NCBI RefSeq assembly: GCF_963576615.1 | Contig: NC_088708.1 | Location: 24,869,191-24,933,190, forward strand | DNA length: 64,000 nt | From: Watersipora subatra | Lineage: Eukaryota; Bryozoa; Gymnolaemata; Cheilostomatida; Watersiporidae | Direction: 5' to 3' | Shown here: piece by piece, positions 51,929 through 63,712 of the stretch | Layout of the letters: every line of letters begins with the position of its first letter | Position numbering within the stretch: position 1 is the first letter of the stretch | The notes under the pieces: generated by a model | Seen by the model: the letters and a program-made list of their open reading frames with translations, nothing else | Told to the model about the DNA's origin: nothing | Database searches by the model: none | Made by a program: the position numbers and the translations under genes

Positions 51929-52232
51929 GAGTTACAATTTGGCCAGTAGGGTACAGCCCTACTAAAATGCAAGGCTATTTTTTGAATCGATAAACCATCA
52001 GCTCAGGTACCAAAAGCATAATTAAACTTAGGTGTTGATTTTGTGTAATTAAGATAATTTTTTGTAAGAAACATCTTCAAATGATGACCCAACTAAAAAA
52101 TTAGCAGCTGTGTATGGGAGAAAATTAAATAAATTATATACTGCCGCATGTAGCGTAGTTGTTAGATAGAAACAAAACTTAAACAAGCTAATGATTATTG
52201 ATTAAATATTTAAAACAACAATAAGTCAATTG

Positions 52233-55200
52233 CTAGAAGTTAGTGAAGAACTTAAAATGTCGGTTGTTGGCTTCTTTGCGAGCTTCCAAACATTGAATAC
52301 TTGCATCTGATTCATCCTGAAAACGGGAAAAAAGTCAACTTTTAGATATCGAAAAGCACAAATACTGCATCAACCAATCACATTAGTTTCATGTAGAACT
52401 ACAGTAGGTGCTTCTACAACGTAAATAATCCGTTCCAGCAACGTTTACGCTATAGGGATTTTACATTATAAAAACAGTAAATATATGTAAATTGCCTAAT
52501 CTGTTCCAGGATCTTGCCAAACTCATCCCTTAGGCCATTCAAAAAAGAGAAACTTGACTTAACTTTTTTAATTTGTGGGATGCACCATAACTGCTGTATT
52601 AATGGTTTGCATCAACAACCTTTTTCCTTTTTTCTGATCAATCTCACTGGTTTTATAGACCATGCTCGCGGTAATTTTACAATAAACTGATGGGAACGCG
52701 CATCTTCGCTGCTCATTTACAACGATTTGTTTATTTTTTCTAGCCAGCAAAGTCTATACTGCAAGGTTAAACTAATAACAAATATTTTATATGCCTGCAA
52801 TAGAGCAAAACCAAAAATATTTTTACTACAAAAAGAGCAGTACTACCTGCTCATCGTCTATCTGTATTCAGGGGGTCAAGGCTAGGATAAAAGATAACTT
52901 TCGACGATACTCCAACTCGTGATATTCAGATTGGGAGACCAACGCTGTAACACCTGTACCAATCGATCGTTTTTGTATTTATGAACAATTGTGCAGCTAC
53001 CCTATTCTCTGTTTTGTCGACACATCTGACGATCTATCATGATGAATTAGAATGTCGCAAACGTTGTATACACGTATATAGTAGATGTAACTCTATATGC
53101 ACTTCGTTTTCTCTTTCGCAAGTGCGGCGAGATAAATTAACATTCAAATTGAATTTGGGAACTCACTCGACTTGACACTTTACATTATATGGAATTTTTT
53201 ACGTAGTACCAAGCAAAAACCTTACATAAATTCTGTTATAGGAGGTATACATTATAAGAGTGTCTACTGTAGAAGGATATGAATTAAGTGATATCAAAAT
53301 TTGAATATATTAAATATATCTTGTTGTCTTTGAAACACACTCCATCATACGTTCACTCATCTAATGGTACATCAAAGAGGTAGAAAGGAATTTATTTTTG
53401 CAAAAGGCTGTCAGTCTTGATAGAGCAACTTTGGTTGTTAACTAAACAGTAAGATAGGTAAAATGTAAGAAGTTTTCTTCATATTCAACACCTGGTAGTT
53501 TTTTCATAAAGTAGTTCGTATGGTCAAAGTTTAAAAATCCTGACAAAGTTAAAAATAAAAAATTACGCCCATAAGCTATCTAGACCAAATCGAAGTACAG
53601 AAATAAAAAATCTGCAGATTTTTGTGTAAAGCAAAATGTTTCACGTAGAACTAACGAGTAATGGATTTCATCTGATTCAATTAACAGCCAAATCTGACAT
53701 ATGTCCGAGTTAAAAATCTTTTTGAACTATGAGAAATAGAGAGGCAAAAACCAACCTTATTCATGCAAGAAACTGTTGGTTTGGATACAGCAGCTCCATG
53801 TGCTGGCAAAACAGTAAGATAAGTAGAATCTTCAGCAAAAGATTCTTCATATTCAGAATATGGCGACTTTTCCATGTCGTGGTCAATGGGATTAACCTGG
53901 GATAAAACCTGAATGGTGAAGAACATTTATGTTATTGTGCTAAATAAAAAGACATCTGTTGTATCATCATGTTGCATCATTAATTTCTCTGAAGAAACAC
54001 CTTTTTAGAGAGATTTCGGATTCATGTGTACCCCAAAATGGGTACACAACATAAAATGTTAAGAACAATTAGAATGGGATAGGTCTAAGCAATAAGCAAT
54101 TTGTTTACCCATAAATGCATACCCATAAAGTTGGTGATAATCTCTACAAGCTGATTTTAGCGATATGCTACCAACATGATAATTGCTCGATCAATGGACC
54201 TTGAATGAAACCAATAAAACGCTTGCAGCGGACATCGAACTACATCAAACTTATAAAGTCAAAGTTCAGTTAATAACTCGAAACATCAAAATATTGATAA
54301 AGATCTCGGGCAACATATTTTAACGATGCATCATCATGCATGCACTTATTCACAGTTAATGGACAAGGCCCTGACTAGGGGCTCAAGGCAAAAATGACCA
54401 TGATTATCCGAAATTTCTGAGGAGTATGCAATTGTAATCGAAATGCCTCACATGTAGCCCAATCAAATAAACCAAACGTATAGGGAACCTAAAAGCGTTC
54501 TTCGTGGAGAGGCCAAATAATACACAGTTGAGCTGATGAATAAAAGGGCCAAGTTAATCAATACAATCAATAATAAAATACGAGCTCAAACAAAAATTGG
54601 TTTGCTGTTAACAGTATTAATATTTTTCAAAACCAATCATCACAACATAAAAGAATTAAGTGACAGTCATAATTTAGATATTGGTATATGTCATTGACAT
54701 ATTGTCTGCCTGTCTAGGGTCCTTTCACAGATTCTTTAGCAGTTGTCAAAGCTTAAAAATATACGTAACTGATAATACAATTGTTATTGAGCCAACCCCT
54801 ATTGAAACCAGAAGGCTACAAACATGACTATATATGGCTTTATGTTGCATCATGGCGAAGTTTTCGAATCAAAACAAGCTACATAAGATAACATACCAGC
54901 CTCATCCTTTACGGTGCTACCATGCTGCCAATAACTATATAGGCTATATACCGCATATACTGCTATATACTACTTATGAAACAAACTTCCTTAATAACGC
55001 ATGAGTTACAGACATAGAGTCAGAAGCCTGCATAGAAAATTTTTCTAGCAAAATCTTAATGCGCCTGTGAATCGGGCTCTTCAGTTTTAGTTAATAATGA
55101 ACACTTAATTGTAGAATGCATACAAATAACTGAAGAGTATTGTTGAATGATGCGATTTAATGCTACCCCACCTTCCTGACTAATTGATGTCTGTCGTCAC

Positions 55201-58200
55201 AGCAGTTGCAGGTGGGAGTTATGAGAAGTTGATGACATGCCGATAATACATAGTATTATGCAGTATGTATATAAGAGAGTGTTACATGTGAGTATCTTCT
55301 ATTTACAAAACAAACATAATATCAAAACTAACTTCCAGCTGATCTAAAAAAAGAATTTTTATTGGCGATATTAATTTCAAAATGAAGGCTACTAGACTAT
55401 TAAGGTGCGCGCACACTAGAGCGAATGTGATATGAGAGTGAAGCGACGCGACAAAGCGGCAGCCGCAAGATTGTGGCGTTTTCAGAGCGTTCAAACGTGT
55501 TTGATTTTGGATGCGATCTCTTGCACGCTATTGGCTGTTCCAAGGTCATAGACCGCGAAAACTGCAAGCCTGGTCAAACCAAACACTAGTGTATTAACAA
55601 TAATAAATTGATTAATAATATTAGCGTGATCAGATATGGAAGAGCAACTCATTGCGCTAGTAAGAGAGAGGCCATGCCTCTATAATCAAAGACACCAAAA
55701 TTATAAAAGAGAAGATATTAAGAGGAATAACTAGCGAAAAATAGCAAAAGAGTTAAAGCTAGCTGGTAAGTAAATAAACCATAATATTTAATACATTTTA
55801 TTCAAATTTAAATTAATGCTGGATGGACGTGAATGATATCGCACTAAGTTGTGCTTTGAGGTGACATTCGTTTGATGCCTCAGCTGCTATAGCTTTGCTT
55901 AATTCCCTTTTAGTGTGCTCACTCACACCTTTAGTATTTTTACCAGTCGGCTCTGATGCAGCACTCTCAAATGGAAACAAGTAGAAAGCATATGACAATG
56001 AAGTAAAGATCAGATCTGGAACGCAACCACAGCCCCAACATTTAGGCAGGTTTGAAAAGCATAATTGCAACTGGTTTTCTCTTGGGTTTATTCATTCAAT
56101 GTTCAAACAATTAGCAAGCCAAAGTGAGTCATATTGAGCATGTTGGATTAGCTGTTGATTACACGTTTAAGCTGTTTTTACAGGAGATTTGATGACCATA
56201 ACAACGTTTACAGCAGGAATGTAAGGCTTGGATGCAGCTTTGCAACTGAAGCAGTTTTCTTGTGTTTTAAAACTGCAGACGTTTCTTAAATCTTCTGTCT
56301 TTTTGCGTTTGTCTTTTTATGCTACCAAATATCAGGTGTAATTGTTAAATAATGACTGAAATTCTAATTTAAATAGCTTAAACTAGGTTGGGGTAAACTC
56401 GTGTCAGACTTCATCGCGCGCATGAGCCTTACAAGAATAAATCAGATAGTCCCTACAGTACAGTATACTCCCTGTAGCAAATGGTGTCTCCCTAAAGATG
56501 TGTTGCAAACATGGGCTTGGCATTTGCATCTTTAGGGTTAGATGCTGAGCAGTTGGTGACAGACACTCTTTGACTAATGTAGACGAGTTGACTAGTTAGT
56601 GCATCCAATTTATTGTTTGCAAATTAGCCAGCAGCCGAATGATTAATTTTCAGCGCAGTTATTTCCCTGCAGTCACTCCAGCAGAAAAACCAGGCCGAAC
56701 ATAGCTTGCATGCAGCATTTATACTTTTTTACTGTATGCCAATGGATTGTAATTTGGAATCCTATGACTCTTCAGAAGAATCTATGATTATGGTTCCAAC
56801 ATACTCAGCCTTGAACCACTCCTCATAATGCTGTTATTGATTCTGTTTTTCATATTGTATGAGATACATATTTGAACAACCTGAGCTATATGCATTGAAA
56901 AGAGCACAGATAATATAAACTAATTTTACCGGAGTTGCTAATAACATTTTCACAATGCGAGCTCGGATTGGCCACCGAACTGTGTTTAGAGACCTCAAAT
57001 AAGACACTGCGCTTCATGCATTCACACGCCAAGATCATCACTCGTGACGCTATGACAAAGTGTGTTGCTGTTTTGAACTGTCGGTTTATTACGCTTGCGT
57101 CACGAAGACTGCTAGCATTTAAATTTTTATCATTTTGCACACTAGTGTAATAGAGCCTCAAGGTAAAGTGATTCCAACTAGAGTTTTATGCCTCCACCAT
57201 TCTAAGTATGATGCTCTCTATTAAAATCTATGTGTTTCAAGATGTACAGTAATAACTTTATCATGCTTGGACTTATACTAAAATCAATTGAATATATATA
57301 AAATGTATATATATAAGTATTGCAAAATGACACCTGCAAAACTTTCCATTTTTAGTTGCACTACAAATATAAAAACAACTTAATTTTTCAAACTTTTCAT
57401 ATCATATATAAATGGCAGACATCTATGCTATTGCAGTTAGAGGTAAAATGTGGCTCAATTGACAGACAACAGCAAAAATAAATTGAAACTCCTAGCAACA
57501 CATTTTTGAAAACTTAGCTGTGATAACAATGAATCTATAATTAAATTACATTACTGATAAGATTTGTTTTTGTGCCAAATATTAGACAGTCTTCAAATAT
57601 TTGCCACAAGTCTTCAATAAGACTGCATTTGTCATTCCTTTACTAATGCGCAAGTGCACTATTGGAATTATGATTTTTTTTCATGAAGAAATTATTCTTG
57701 ATTAAGGTAAAGTGTTCTGGCCTGTAACAATATTTACACAACACGAACTGACAAAAGACAACCTCTGTCATATCTCCTGTAAGATTTACTGTGGATATCT
57801 GACACTCATGATATAATAAATTTACCTCATCATTGAGCTCATAATGTTGAGATGCATACATAGGACTATTATAGCTGCTTGCATACTCGGCTACCTAAAA
57901 AAGAGAATTCTAATACTCTGCAAATGCATAGCTGACAAACACAAAAGTGCAAACCAGATATTTCAACTCTGCTTTGATTTATTCTAAAACAAACTGGATG
58001 ATACTGCAACAAAGTTCATCTAAATATCAATGATTGTCAGCTTGAGAATATTGAAAAAAACCCTAATTGACAAAAAACCCTAATTCTGCTAACTTGAGGA
58101 GTGATGTCAACAACAACTTATGTAATTTCATGCTGTAAAGTTGTTTTATTAGCATAACCTACCAGCAGCTCTATTGTATAATTTGCCCAAATAAAGGAGG

Positions 58201-61200
58201 ACATTTCATAGTGATACAAGCAATAAGACACAAAATAGAACACCTGTGAGCTTTAGGGAATGCAAAGATAATACCTCAAGTCACTCACTATATGTACACC
58301 AGCTTAGGGTGAGAAACAGAACTACTGCTCATATGCCTTTTCATAAGCCTAAAGGTAGTATGTTATATTTATTGGCATACGTTTTATTGTAGCCGTATCT
58401 TCTTTTCACTGAGATGTAGCTGCCAATATTCATAGGCTTATAATGCAACTGCTGTGTTTTTACCTACAGTAGATGTCAGTGGATGAGAGCAAAATTTGTT
58501 TTCTCAATGACTTGTTGGTTTTTGACTGACAGCTAATAGTTGAGGTAATCTACATTTAATTGTAGATCTCTCATCACTCTAAGAACAAAAGTGTTAACAC
58601 TTTAAAATTTGCGAAAAATATTGAGCAAAAGTTATTGGAGTGACGAAAAATATTAGCAATGTCAATAATGATTTAAAGCCAATTCAAATAAACGTCTAAA
58701 AAATTTGTCATTATAAATACACTCAATTATTTTGTTCTAGCAAAATGATGATGCATCATAAATCTGTTTACTAAATCAGTTAAACATGACAAACTCACAA
58801 CTCGACTCGTAATTCAATTCAATAAGCTGTGCAAGAAATGACTCACTGAACATTTATCTGCAAGCGTGAACATACTCTCGATAGCAAGTGCAATGCTATA
58901 TGTGCTATAGATTCTTCCCAATTCATATGCGAGCAGTGATGTACCTACCGTTGAAGACAATCTTGGTATTTTGTGAGGAGATTGCAGAGGAGCTTCGACA
59001 TCATACTCCATAGGTCGAGTTATTGAAGAGCATGTTGAAAGTGAAGAGCATGGCTTCACAGACTGTGACATGTTCTTGATATTAATATGTGGTGATGGTT
59101 GAACTGGGTTAATAGGTGAGCAAGTGGAGGGTCTGTTTGAGTACTGCAGATGTGTAGATGGTTTGTACCACTGTTTCTGTCGAATCTGAGCCAGTTGTAT
59201 TCTAAGATCTCTGCACTCCATTTTTAAAGAGTTTTCAGAATGCAGAAGAGACTGCAACTCTGAATCATTCTGCAGCCTGAATAGACCAAATATATATTGT
59301 AATCTAAGCAAAAGACTAATCAGTTCATTTATTTTTTGTAAAAAAAAACAGTAATCTTGATAACAAATGGAGTACTTTTTTTAAACTAGCAGGAGTGTGT
59401 TTAGCAAACTTTTCTATAACTACACTAGTTAAAATTTTGTTGTTTAACTACATGTAGCTAAAAGATTGTAGTATGATTTTTGATAAAGCCTAATACTCAC
59501 TTGGATGATTTTGCACCGATCTCCTTTAGTTCTGAATAAAATACATATATTTGATCAATAGTAATAATAATCGATTAGTGTGAGTCTTAACCCTTTTGCA
59601 GGCGTAGCGACGATATTGTCGTTTAACGATAATGGGCAGCATGATAAATCAATTTCTGGCCTGCTTATTGCCGGTTTTTGTTTAGATTTTCTACCTATAG
59701 TAAACTACAATAGATCGGTCTTTATTAGCAACAAAGAAGCCGTTTTGTGAGAAAAAAACATTTGTTTTGCAATACTATACAAAAAAAATCCGAAAAGAAA
59801 TTCTGCAAATAAATTTTGGAATTTTTTTTTAGCTTGGTTCTGCTTTCTCAATGTTTTGCTAATGTGCAACATTTTTCTTTTACTGTCATGGCGACCTCCA
59901 AACGAAATTACGCACATCTCTCTAATGCTGCAAGAAGTAGAAGTGTTAGTACTAGGGGTAATAGGATATCAGCTGATTGTAATATAACTTCTTAGAGTTA
60001 GTAGCCAGAACTAATAGTGACAGTGAATCTGGTTCAGATTGTGACTGGGACGATTTTGCATTAAAATCTGAGAGTGAAAGTGACGAAGAACCTAGTAATA
60101 GTTTTGATGATTATGGAGGTGGGAGCAAGAATAAGCACATGGTGTCAAGACTGCGGTGTAGGCTTCTGCAAGGGCAAATGCTTCCGAAAGTACCATAGCT
60201 AGAGAAACTGTTATGTGAAGAATTGACTTGAAACATGTTCATTTGTATTTACCTGTATCATAAAAACATAATACACGTATACAATACCATAAATAAAAGT
60301 GTGCCAATGATTTTTTAAAATCGATTTGTGAAAAATTAATTTTCCCAGGAGGTCTCAAACAGCCTCAAAAACTCGCCTGCGAAAGGGTTAAATTAGCAAC
60401 AAACAAATAATAGCTAAGAGTGCCTGGCTATTGTTATGGAACTGTAGCAGTTGAAATGTGTGCAAAACCATTTTACAGCTGACCTAAAAGTGTGTAGGAA
60501 TATACATGTTAGTTCATGCAAATGTAGAGATTACTAAGAAAATAAGCAATGGTTACACCAGGAATCTAGGAATACTAAAAGCAACAACAACAACAAGAAG
60601 CTCTATATAGGAGTTAAACTGTTTGGAAATGGTTTATATTCATTATAAACCATTTCCTTTCTTAATATATTAAGGGTTTAAAGAATAGAGAAAGCATAAT
60701 CTTATTATGCTTTATTAGTTATCTTGAGGTGTTGACTGATGTTCTAAAAAAAGAATCAAGGAGATTGACCTACTAGAAGCCGAGATATAGCCAGCCAAAC
60801 ACAGGTCTACCTAATAAAGAATCAAAGGAAAACCCTTCGAAAATCTCGAAAACTGTGACGTATAAAATCGACTTAATGTTCATGTGCCGGAGTTGTGCAC
60901 CCTTACCGCCGTTACGTATAATGATTGTTTTGGCTACGAGATGTGAAAAGCTACTCGCGATAGTAAATAATTTACAGACTAGCTCTGGTTTCTCAGGAAA
61001 ATCAAGCAAACATTATGTGGTAAAGGCATTTGCCCATAACCCCTCGACGTGATTTGTCAAAACAGAAGAGCATATTTTGACTATTGTGCTTCAAATTTTA
61101 ACTCGATCTCCACGGATATGCTCCGAAGATCCTTTGTTCAACGAACGGCGCGTGTATAGTCTATATGCGACATCCGCGATTGCAAGTCGTTTAGAATAAG

Positions 61201-62891
61201 AAATGAGAATGTGAATTTTTGTTCATTCATCATTTTTCTATTGTGTATCTACCGCAGCATTTAGTTGATTTTCATGATTATCGTCACTATTAACAGACTG
61301 TAAGTTCACTACAGCCATAATCTTAAAAAGAATAACTTGACCGTGCTGCTCTTGCTGTAAAAAAAGAAAACGATAACTTTTGATTTGATTTTTCTATTGA
61401 TCTATTATCTTATCTATGATTATTTTTTATGATTAATATTATAATCATAATGCATATTATACAAAATAATAATATAACTGCGTATAGAATAAATGATGTA
61501 ACTAATATAATTTGTAGAAATTGATAGCAGAATGTTGCGAAATAATAGATGCGTGTAATTATTTTATTCTAAAACTAATCTACACGTCAGAGGGACTGGT
61601 TCGGAATTCTCAGAGCAACGATTGTTAGGCCCAATTTGATTGTTCTATACTTCCAGGGATTAGACCAATTAAAACGCCGTGATTGTTATAGGAGAGCGCA
61701 TTAGTTGGCTTAATTGACCAATGGCACACGAGTCGATTTCATACGTCATATATTGATGACTACCAAAAAACTTATGTTTTTTGGTAGACCTGTGTTTGGC
61801 TGGCTATATCTCAGCTTCTGGTTGGTCAATCTCCTTGATTATTTTTTTAGAACATTAGTCAACACCTCAAGATAAATAATAAAGCATAAAAATATTATGC
61901 TTTCTCTATTCTTTAAAACATAATACCTGAAATTTCCTGTTCATTAGCCAAGATACGGTTTTGAAGATTTGCAATATCTCTTTTCTGCTTCAATACCAAA
62001 TTCTTCAAATCATCTAACTCGTCGCCTAGAATTGAATATGTTTAATTTTTCCTAACATATACTACGCGTGTGCTACATAAAAAAATCACCAATGATATCG
62101 GCATTGAACAAAAATCAGCATTGTTACTGTTTGTGGTGAAGCAAGCCAAACTTTGCACCTACTATCAAATACTAATCCATTTGGTATAAACTTTGAAGGA
62201 GCAGGGAAAGGGATTGGAGTGCAAAGATCAGGGAGAAGTGTGGATAACTTTGCCAGTTCTCTCTTGCAAGATAACTACAAAAGACAAATGAAAAAATTGG
62301 ATATTGCGAGAGTCTATAAGTATTGAAGTACATAAATTTACATGTAAGTAAATATAAGAAAATTTAATAAATATAAGTAACAAATGGCAAAAATTTATGT
62401 AAAGACAAAACTGAGAGTTTACCAAAGAGCACAAGTTCATAATATTCTCTGTATTTGCAACAAAAATTCAACAATACAGAAAATAAGTGGTGTTTTACTG
62501 TGCAGTTTGTGTATTTTAATTTTTCTATCACTTAACATCTTTGCACAAAAAGCTCTGAGCTCGCTGCCTCTACAAAGATGAGTAAGCAATTTACCATTCA
62601 AGCAACGTTTGCTTTTTTCAGAAAATTCCTGCATCTGTTTAGATCACACACATAATTCTAGTATCAGCTAGTCTGAACAGTCTGAATGCAACCATTTCTA
62701 TCATTATTAACAAATAAAGGCTCCGTGATGATTCTACAGGATTGTCATTTTGTACTGACCAGCTTTTCCTTCAATTCTTTTTCTTGTTTGACTACGTCAC
62801 ACTGAATTGATTTAGCTGTTGCCAATTGCAAATCCCATTTCCAAGTACTTTCTTTGTCCAAAGCAATATCGCCCATCCACCATAGCAGTGT
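52233..62891 (-). CDS. Coiled-coil protein, eight exons, 5' end missing
   Basis: Minus-strand exons: 62891..62760, 62634..62595, 62025..61927, 59531..59501, 59276..58949, 57894..57826, 53908..53756 and 52316..52233 (TAG stop). All junctions have GT-AG sites and matching phases; together 312 codons. The first part (residues 1 to about 135) is Lys/Glu/Leu-rich with heptad-like spacing (KEKELKEKL-type, DELDDLKNLVLKQKRDIANL, LQNRILANEQEIS), a coiled coil. Next is a Ser/Pro/Thr-rich linker (exon 5, SPINPVQPSPH), then acidic Tyr-rich exons (SPYSEYEESFAEDSTYL) and a basic tail ending NNRHFKFFTNF. Such layout is common in centrosomal or cytoskeletal proteins, but I do not recognise the family. It enters in phase 0, so more 5' exons lie beyond or in the last 1.1 kb. 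Introns carry four kinds of transposon. Confidence 0.78.
52402..53269. mobile_element. Mariner-like MITE in last intron
   Basis: Ends CAGTAGGTGCTTCTACAACG and, reverse-complemented, CAGTAGACACTCTTATAATG, each bordered by TA. The string AATAATCCGTTCC inside the left end is typical of invertebrate mariner-type MITEs. 868 bp, no transposase frame; sits in the last intron of the coiled-coil gene, 85 bp from the terminal exon. Confidence 0.55.
53909..55403. other. Intron sequence
   Basis: Part of the 3.9-kb intron of the coiled-coil gene between the exon at 53908 and the Harbinger remnant. No exon or transposon end recognised. Confidence 0.45.
55404..55765 (+). mobile_element. PIF/Harbinger-type remnant, 5' part
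   Basis: After TAA (a TWA-type 3-bp target site) comes GGTGCGCGCACACTAGAGCG, the kind of GC-rich terminus with repeated CGCGAC/GCGGC motifs found in PIF/Harbinger elements. Some 230 bp inside begins a MADF-domain frame; Harbinger elements carry a Myb/MADF DNA-binding gene beside the transposase. No matching right terminus and no DDE transposase frame were found, so only the 5' part is clear. Confidence 0.55.
55636..55765 (+). pseudogene. MADF-domain exon with premature stop
   Basis: The frame from ATG 55636 reads MEEQLIALVRERPCLYNQRH and continues QNYKRED, matching the MADF (Myb/SANT-like) pattern LI-x-LV-x-x-RP-x-LY...YK. At codon 33 a TAG (55732-55734) sits where MADF domains have a conserved Trp, followed in frame by RKIAKELKLA, the next conserved block, and donor G/gtaagt. 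One base (TGG to TAG) explains the break, so the copy is recently dead. Known role of the family: sequence-specific DNA binding; in PIF/Harbinger it helps the transposase reach DNA. The element lies in an intron of the coiled-coil gene, opposite strand. Confidence 0.7.
55766..57825. other. Intron sequence
   Basis: Remainder of the intron. A minus-strand open frame at 55813-56070 (SAASEPTGKNTKGVSEHTKR and beyond) may belong to the Harbinger element but shows no known motif. A candidate exon near 56936-56992 breaks the reading phase of the gene and was not used. Confidence 0.4.
59591..60387 (+). mobile_element. piggyBac element, internally deleted
   Basis: Bounded by TTAA on both sides (59587-59590, 60388-60391) with inverted ends CCCTTTTGCAGGCG and CCCTTTCGCAGGCG, the piggyBac signature (TTAA target, CCC start). 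The 797-bp body keeps the two extremities of a piggyBac transposase gene (see 59888-60202) but lacks the catalytic middle. Lies in an intron of the coiled-coil gene. Confidence 0.9.
59888..60202 (+). pseudogene. piggyBac transposase remnant: N-terminus fused to C-terminal Cys domain
   Basis: The ATG at 59888 opens a basic N-terminus (MATSKRNYAHLSNAARSR) that stops after 35 codons. A second frame continues with the acidic Ser/Asp stretch typical of piggyBac N-termini (SDSESGSDCDWDDFALKSES). A third frame ends WCQDCGVGFCKGKCFRKYHS and TAG, the C-terminal cysteine-rich domain (C-x2-C...C-x3-C-x4-YH) that binds the terminal repeats. About 1.5 kb of catalytic region (DDD domain) is missing between them, and frame changes show decay. 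Not functional as a transposase. Confidence 0.85.
60625..60657. repeat. Perfect 14-bp hairpin
   Basis: GGAAATGGTTTATA, a 5-base loop, then its exact reverse complement. It lies in the short gap between the piggyBac element and the fold-back element. Confidence 0.85.
60682..61913. mobile_element. TTAA-flanked fold-back element
   Basis: Left arm (60682 to about 60811) and right arm (about 61787 to 61913) are inverted repeats at roughly 90% or more identity, both starting AGAATAGAGAAAGCATAAT. Outer flanks are TTTAAA on both sides, compatible with a TTAA duplication. Weaker similarity continues inward (TGACGTAT and AAATCGACT shared). A second hairpin (61762-61789) adjoins the right arm. No transposase frame; 1,232 bp. 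The right edge is 9 bp inside the splice donor of exon 62025..61927. Confidence 0.82.
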
Positions 62892-63102
62892 CTGAAACCA
62901 TTGACTACTGTGAAGCCATTTTGATAACCATTTTGAGATTCTATGTAAATGTTGCTAGAGTTCTCTGATGTAAAATACTGTTGGTTCTATGCAATCTGCA
63001 TGTATGTACATCTGCATCATTTTTGTAATGAAGACAGGAAAGCTGCAACAAAATATCTAATAACCTAAAAGATGAGCTCTAATTATAAAAATTTACTATT
63101 TA

Positions 63103-63712
63103 CGGTCAAACCTCTACATCTGATCACCTCAACATACAGATTTTTTAAAATAGTAAATAAATTTTCCAAAAAATAAATAGTCAAATATTTGCTCAATGTA
63201 ATCGTTGAGCAAATATTTGACTTTGCACTCCAAGTAATTTTTAACAAATGATTTTTAACTATATTTTAATATATCGAAAATGGGAAAGGTGAAAAATTCT
63301 GAAATGAAAGACTATAAATAATAAAAAATACATAATATGAGTTAGTTTAAATTTGATGCAGTTTAAACAGTATATCCCGATCAGAAAAGACTTGTTTAGA
63401 GCTACGCGTTGCTGAACCTGCATTTCCATGAGTGTCTCTAAAGTAAGGTAGCTACAAAAGCCTCTGTTTACTGATTGTTAACTTATTAATTTGGTTTTTA
63501 CACATAATTCAGTTTTGGACATAGTTTTACATATTTTATATCATATACTTGTACTTGTTTTATTAATAGAGTTATAGCCAATGATTAAGTTGTGGAATAA
63601 GTTTATTAAATCCTGATGTAATCTGATAAAAATATTTGCCCCCACACGCAAAAGTTTTATGATATGAAGGAAACTTGGAACGAATAAACTTGAAAGTGTA
63701 GAGGTTAGACTG
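63103..63712. mobile_element. Mariner-type MITE
   Basis: The left end CGGTCAAACCTCTACATC follows TA; the right end, reverse-complemented, is CAGTCTAACCTCTACACTT. Same end family as 12213-13025. Contains a perfect 17-bp hairpin at 63180-63221. No transposase frame. Confidence 0.6.
63180..63221. repeat. Perfect 17-bp-stem hairpin
   Basis: GTCAAATATTTGCTCAA, an 8-base loop, then its exact reverse complement, inside the MITE at 63103-63712. Confidence 0.9.

Noticed and set aside
56936-56992. Candidate exon SKHSSVANPSSHCENVISNS of the coiled-coil gene
   Set aside because: It would leave the message in phase 1 whereas the flanking exons join in phase 0 without it; the acceptor is also poor.
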